Of a DNA stretch of 64,000 nt, positions 62,414 to 64,000 are shown one piece after another; within the stretch, counting starts at the first letter, position 1; every line of letters starts with the position of its first letter. The notes beneath the pieces were generated by a model. The model saw nothing but the letters and a program-made list of their open reading frames with translations, had not been told where the DNA came from and searched no databases. The stretch is taken from positions 4,340,001 through 4,404,000 of the forward strand of contig NZ_LR134117.1 in NCBI RefSeq assembly GCF_900635445.1, written 5' to 3'. Both the position numbers and the translations under genes were made by a program. Source of the stretch: Serratia odorifera. Its GTDB lineage: Bacteria; Pseudomonadota; Gammaproteobacteria; Enterobacterales; Enterobacteriaceae.

Positions 62414-63573
62414 ACCGTTCCTACAGTGGCCCATTGCCCATTAATCAAAACTTGGATGGCCGAATATGCCCCCCATATATCGGGATTGTAGTTCGCACCA
62501 GACATGCCGGTATAAACACAGCCTGACGGTAAATCAATGCGCCCCCCTGAATCCCTAATAACGGTTCGGCCAGAGAGTCGCACCGCATTAACTAAATTCT
62601 GATAAGCCCAGTTCTGCGCGTTGTTTTGTGCATTTGAAATATTGGAATTCAGCCAACCACTGAGGCTCCCTCCCCAAGCAATCCCATCAATGTCACCATT
62701 TGCATTAAGGTGCGCTGAGCCTGAATAAACAGAGCCGCCCGCTTTAATATCCCCTGGCGCGTAAAAGCCTCCGGAAGTATTCCAACTAAACTGTACGTCA
62801 TCACCCGCTGAACCACGCATGTGCAATAACCACATCGGCACGAAATTGCTAGACATGGCGCCAAATGACATAGCCCAGCTAGAGTGGTCATTAATCGTGA
62901 AGCGTTGTTTTAATATTGGGCTAAAAGCACTGGGTGAACTGGTTGAAAACACGTCATAAAAGGCTGCTTTAGAATCATATTGTTGAGCAAAAGTTTGCGG
63001 GCCGTTATATGTACCTGTCAACTCTCCGGTCATAGTATCGCCATCTATATTGACATAGCGGTCATCACTTTCAGTTTTGCTGTAAACCTCCAGATTCTTG
63101 CGCGACTCCCCTTTATTTTGTAGATCCGACAGATTTTTCGCCCTTTGCAGGAAAAGGCCGGCAGGATCCGCAAGCAAGTTTTTCCAGCCAGTAGCCCCGG
63201 TGCCATCCGGATCAGTGACGTTCGCATCAACGGTATTCCACCAAATCTTTGCTCCATCACTGCTTAGCACAACAGCCCCCTTGGCATAACCGCCAATTGC
63301 CTGGGCAAAAGCGCTATCGAACGTATACAGGCCGCCGGCCTGCGAATAGCGCAACGCCGAGGTAATATCGTTCATGATCCCGTTGAAATCTTTCCCATGT
63401 GGCGGGATGCCGCCAGCAGCGATGGCCGTCATCGTCAGCGGTGGAAATCCGGAATCATACGCAGCGTTTCCCTTCTCTTTCGTGTCTTGCGTTGCGCTGT
63501 CTGGGATCGTGTTTTTTTCGCCAGTGCTGGCAAATGGCACGGCCAGCTGGCGTGGTTTATCAACCAGTTTCAT
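62410..63573 (-). CDS. Phage tail fibre protein
   Basis: A 387-residue fibre. The N-terminal KLVDKPRQLAVPFASTGEKNTIPDS and GFPPLTMTAIAAGGIPPHGKDFNGIMNDIT attach the fibre to the baseplate. The central segment ends in GDTMTGELTG, typical of fibres. The C-terminal half (SWAMSFGAMSSNFVPM, GRTVIRDSGGRIDLPSGC, DIWGAYSAIQVLING) is probably receptor-binding. The ATG at 63573 follows AGGAGTG. Confidence 0.9.
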   Translation of the reverse strand: MKLVDKPRQLAVPFASTGEKNTIPDSATQDTKEKGNAAYDSGFPPLTMTAIAAGGIPPHGKDFNGIMNDITSALRYSQAGGLYTFDSAFAQAIGGYAKGAVVLSSDGAKIWWNTVDANVTDPDGTGATGWKNLLADPAGLFLQRAKNLSDLQNKGESRKNLEVYSKTESDDRYVNIDGDTMTGELTGTYNGPQTFAQQYDSKAAFYDVFSTSSPSAFSPILKQRFTINDHSSWAMSFGAMSSNFVPMWLLHMRGSAGDDVQFSWNTSGGFYAPGDIKAGGSVYSGSAHLNANGDIDGIAWGGSLSGWLNSNISNAQNNAQNWAYQNLVNAVRLSGRTVIRDSGGRIDLPSGCVYTGMSGANYNPDIWGAYSAIQVLINGQWATVGTV

Positions 63574-63575
63574 AT

Positions 63576-64000
63576 TCACTCCTGCATGATAATCGAAACG
63601 TTAACGCCTGGCGGCGATGGCAGTACGCCTGAAGACTGGACGATCGCCAGCTCTGCTGTTGAAAGCTGAAATTCGAATACGTAACTCATTTGCATACCGC
63701 CATCATTTTTGACATACGCGCGCCCGCGATCGCTAAACATATAGCGCAACATGCGGTTGATATTAGGTATCGAACAATCGGTGATGTTGGCCATGGCCTT
63801 CATCATGATCAGCCGTCTGTAAACAGGATCGGAAAGCTCTATTGTCTGCGTTGAACGCTCACCGCTATAGAAAGGCGCCTGATTAAATGGACGCGGATCT
63901 GTAAGAGTGGGTACGTCTAATTTCGCCTCATTGAACCCCAAATAATTGAAATCATCACTCACCGTCAGCCAACGACTAACATCAACAATTTTTCCCCACA
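63576..64000 (-). CDS. DUF2612 phage baseplate-region protein, cut by the window end
   Basis: The minus strand is open to the edge of the window (WGKIVDVSRWLTVSDDFNYLGF at its far end), so this is the C-terminal about 141 residues of a longer protein. The LSDPVYRRLIMMKAMANITDCSIPNINRML and FEFQLSTAELAIVQSSGVLPSPPGVNVSI pattern is typical of DUF2612, a myovirus tail or baseplate family. Its stop lies within the ribosome site of the fibre gene. Confidence 0.85.
   Translation of the reverse strand, partial: WGKIVDVSRWLTVSDDFNYLGFNEAKLDVPTLTDPRPFNQAPFYSGERSTQTIELSDPVYRRLIMMKAMANITDCSIPNINRMLRYMFSDRGRAYVKNDGGMQMSYVFEFQLSTAELAIVQSSGVLPSPPGVNVSIIMQE

Larger units (their letters stand above)
57647..64000. 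mobile_element. Left end of a prophage integrated at icd
   Basis: From the icd scar to the window edge come an Ash-like fragment, Rha, a small phage gene, the gtrABC seroconversion cluster, tail fibre assembly, tail fibre and a DUF2612 gene. The gtr genes next to the attachment site are the arrangement of P22-like and related phages. No integrase is in view, so it probably lies beyond the window. Confidence 0.8.

Overview
The window reads as chromosome of an enterobacterium, most likely Serratia. The evidence is the msrC-letA-letB-rsmF-yebV order, a complete puu cluster, a csc sucrose module and a hut cluster of the HutF/HutG type, all in GC-rich sequence with ordinary enterobacterial protein sequences. 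No tRNA, rRNA or CRISPR array was seen. The genus assignment is inference.

Bases 1-44,700 are mostly core or metabolic genes. They hold: envelope lipid transport and RNA modification (msrC, letAB, rsmF, yebV-like); a small peptidase-like/ASCH pair; two tiny membrane proteins; a 2-hydroxycarboxylate transporter divergent from pckA; an MHS-type transporter; sucrose use (cscB-cscA with cscR convergent, two operators in front of cscB, no cscK); histidine degradation (hutFD divergent from hutC and hutIG); a DAP-like serine hydrolase; a secreted chorismate mutase; a CigR-like protein; tsx; yddG; and the putrescine cluster puuP-puuA divergent from puuD-R-C-B. A stress group follows (universal stress protein, Mn-catalase, YciE, YciG), then a shrunken YbdK-like ligase with a 61-residue partner, a candidate small RNA near 42.1 kb, and a MerR regulator with its 19-bp-spacer promoter in front of a DUF2938 gene. 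An IS3-family (IS2-group) element closes this part.

Bases 44,700-64,000 are accessory. Three copies of the 3' end of icd (isocitrate dehydrogenase) lie at about 44.96, 52.15 and 57.48 kb, all in the same orientation. The icd 3' end is the known attachment site of phage 21 and e14, and the best copy is about 165 bp. I read them as left-over attachment sites from successive integrations. Between them lie a Mig-14-like gene, a LysR/hydrolase pair split by an IS66 element with an 8-bp target duplication, a PaaI-type thioesterase, a broken yedK, and an AT-rich LysR, royal-jelly-protein and alcohol-dehydrogenase cluster. From 57.65 kb to the end is the edge of a prophage: Ash-like fragment, Rha, gtrA-gtrB-gtrC (O-antigen glucosylation), tail fibre assembly protein, tail fibre, and a DUF2612 gene cut by the window end.

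Nearly every broken reading frame with an otherwise intact protein (cscA twice, hutD, hutF, IS66 tnpC, a LysR gene, a small phage gene, gtrB) differs by exactly one base in a short homopolymer. This looks more like residual sequencing error than gene decay. These genes are annotated at full length, with the frameshift noted.
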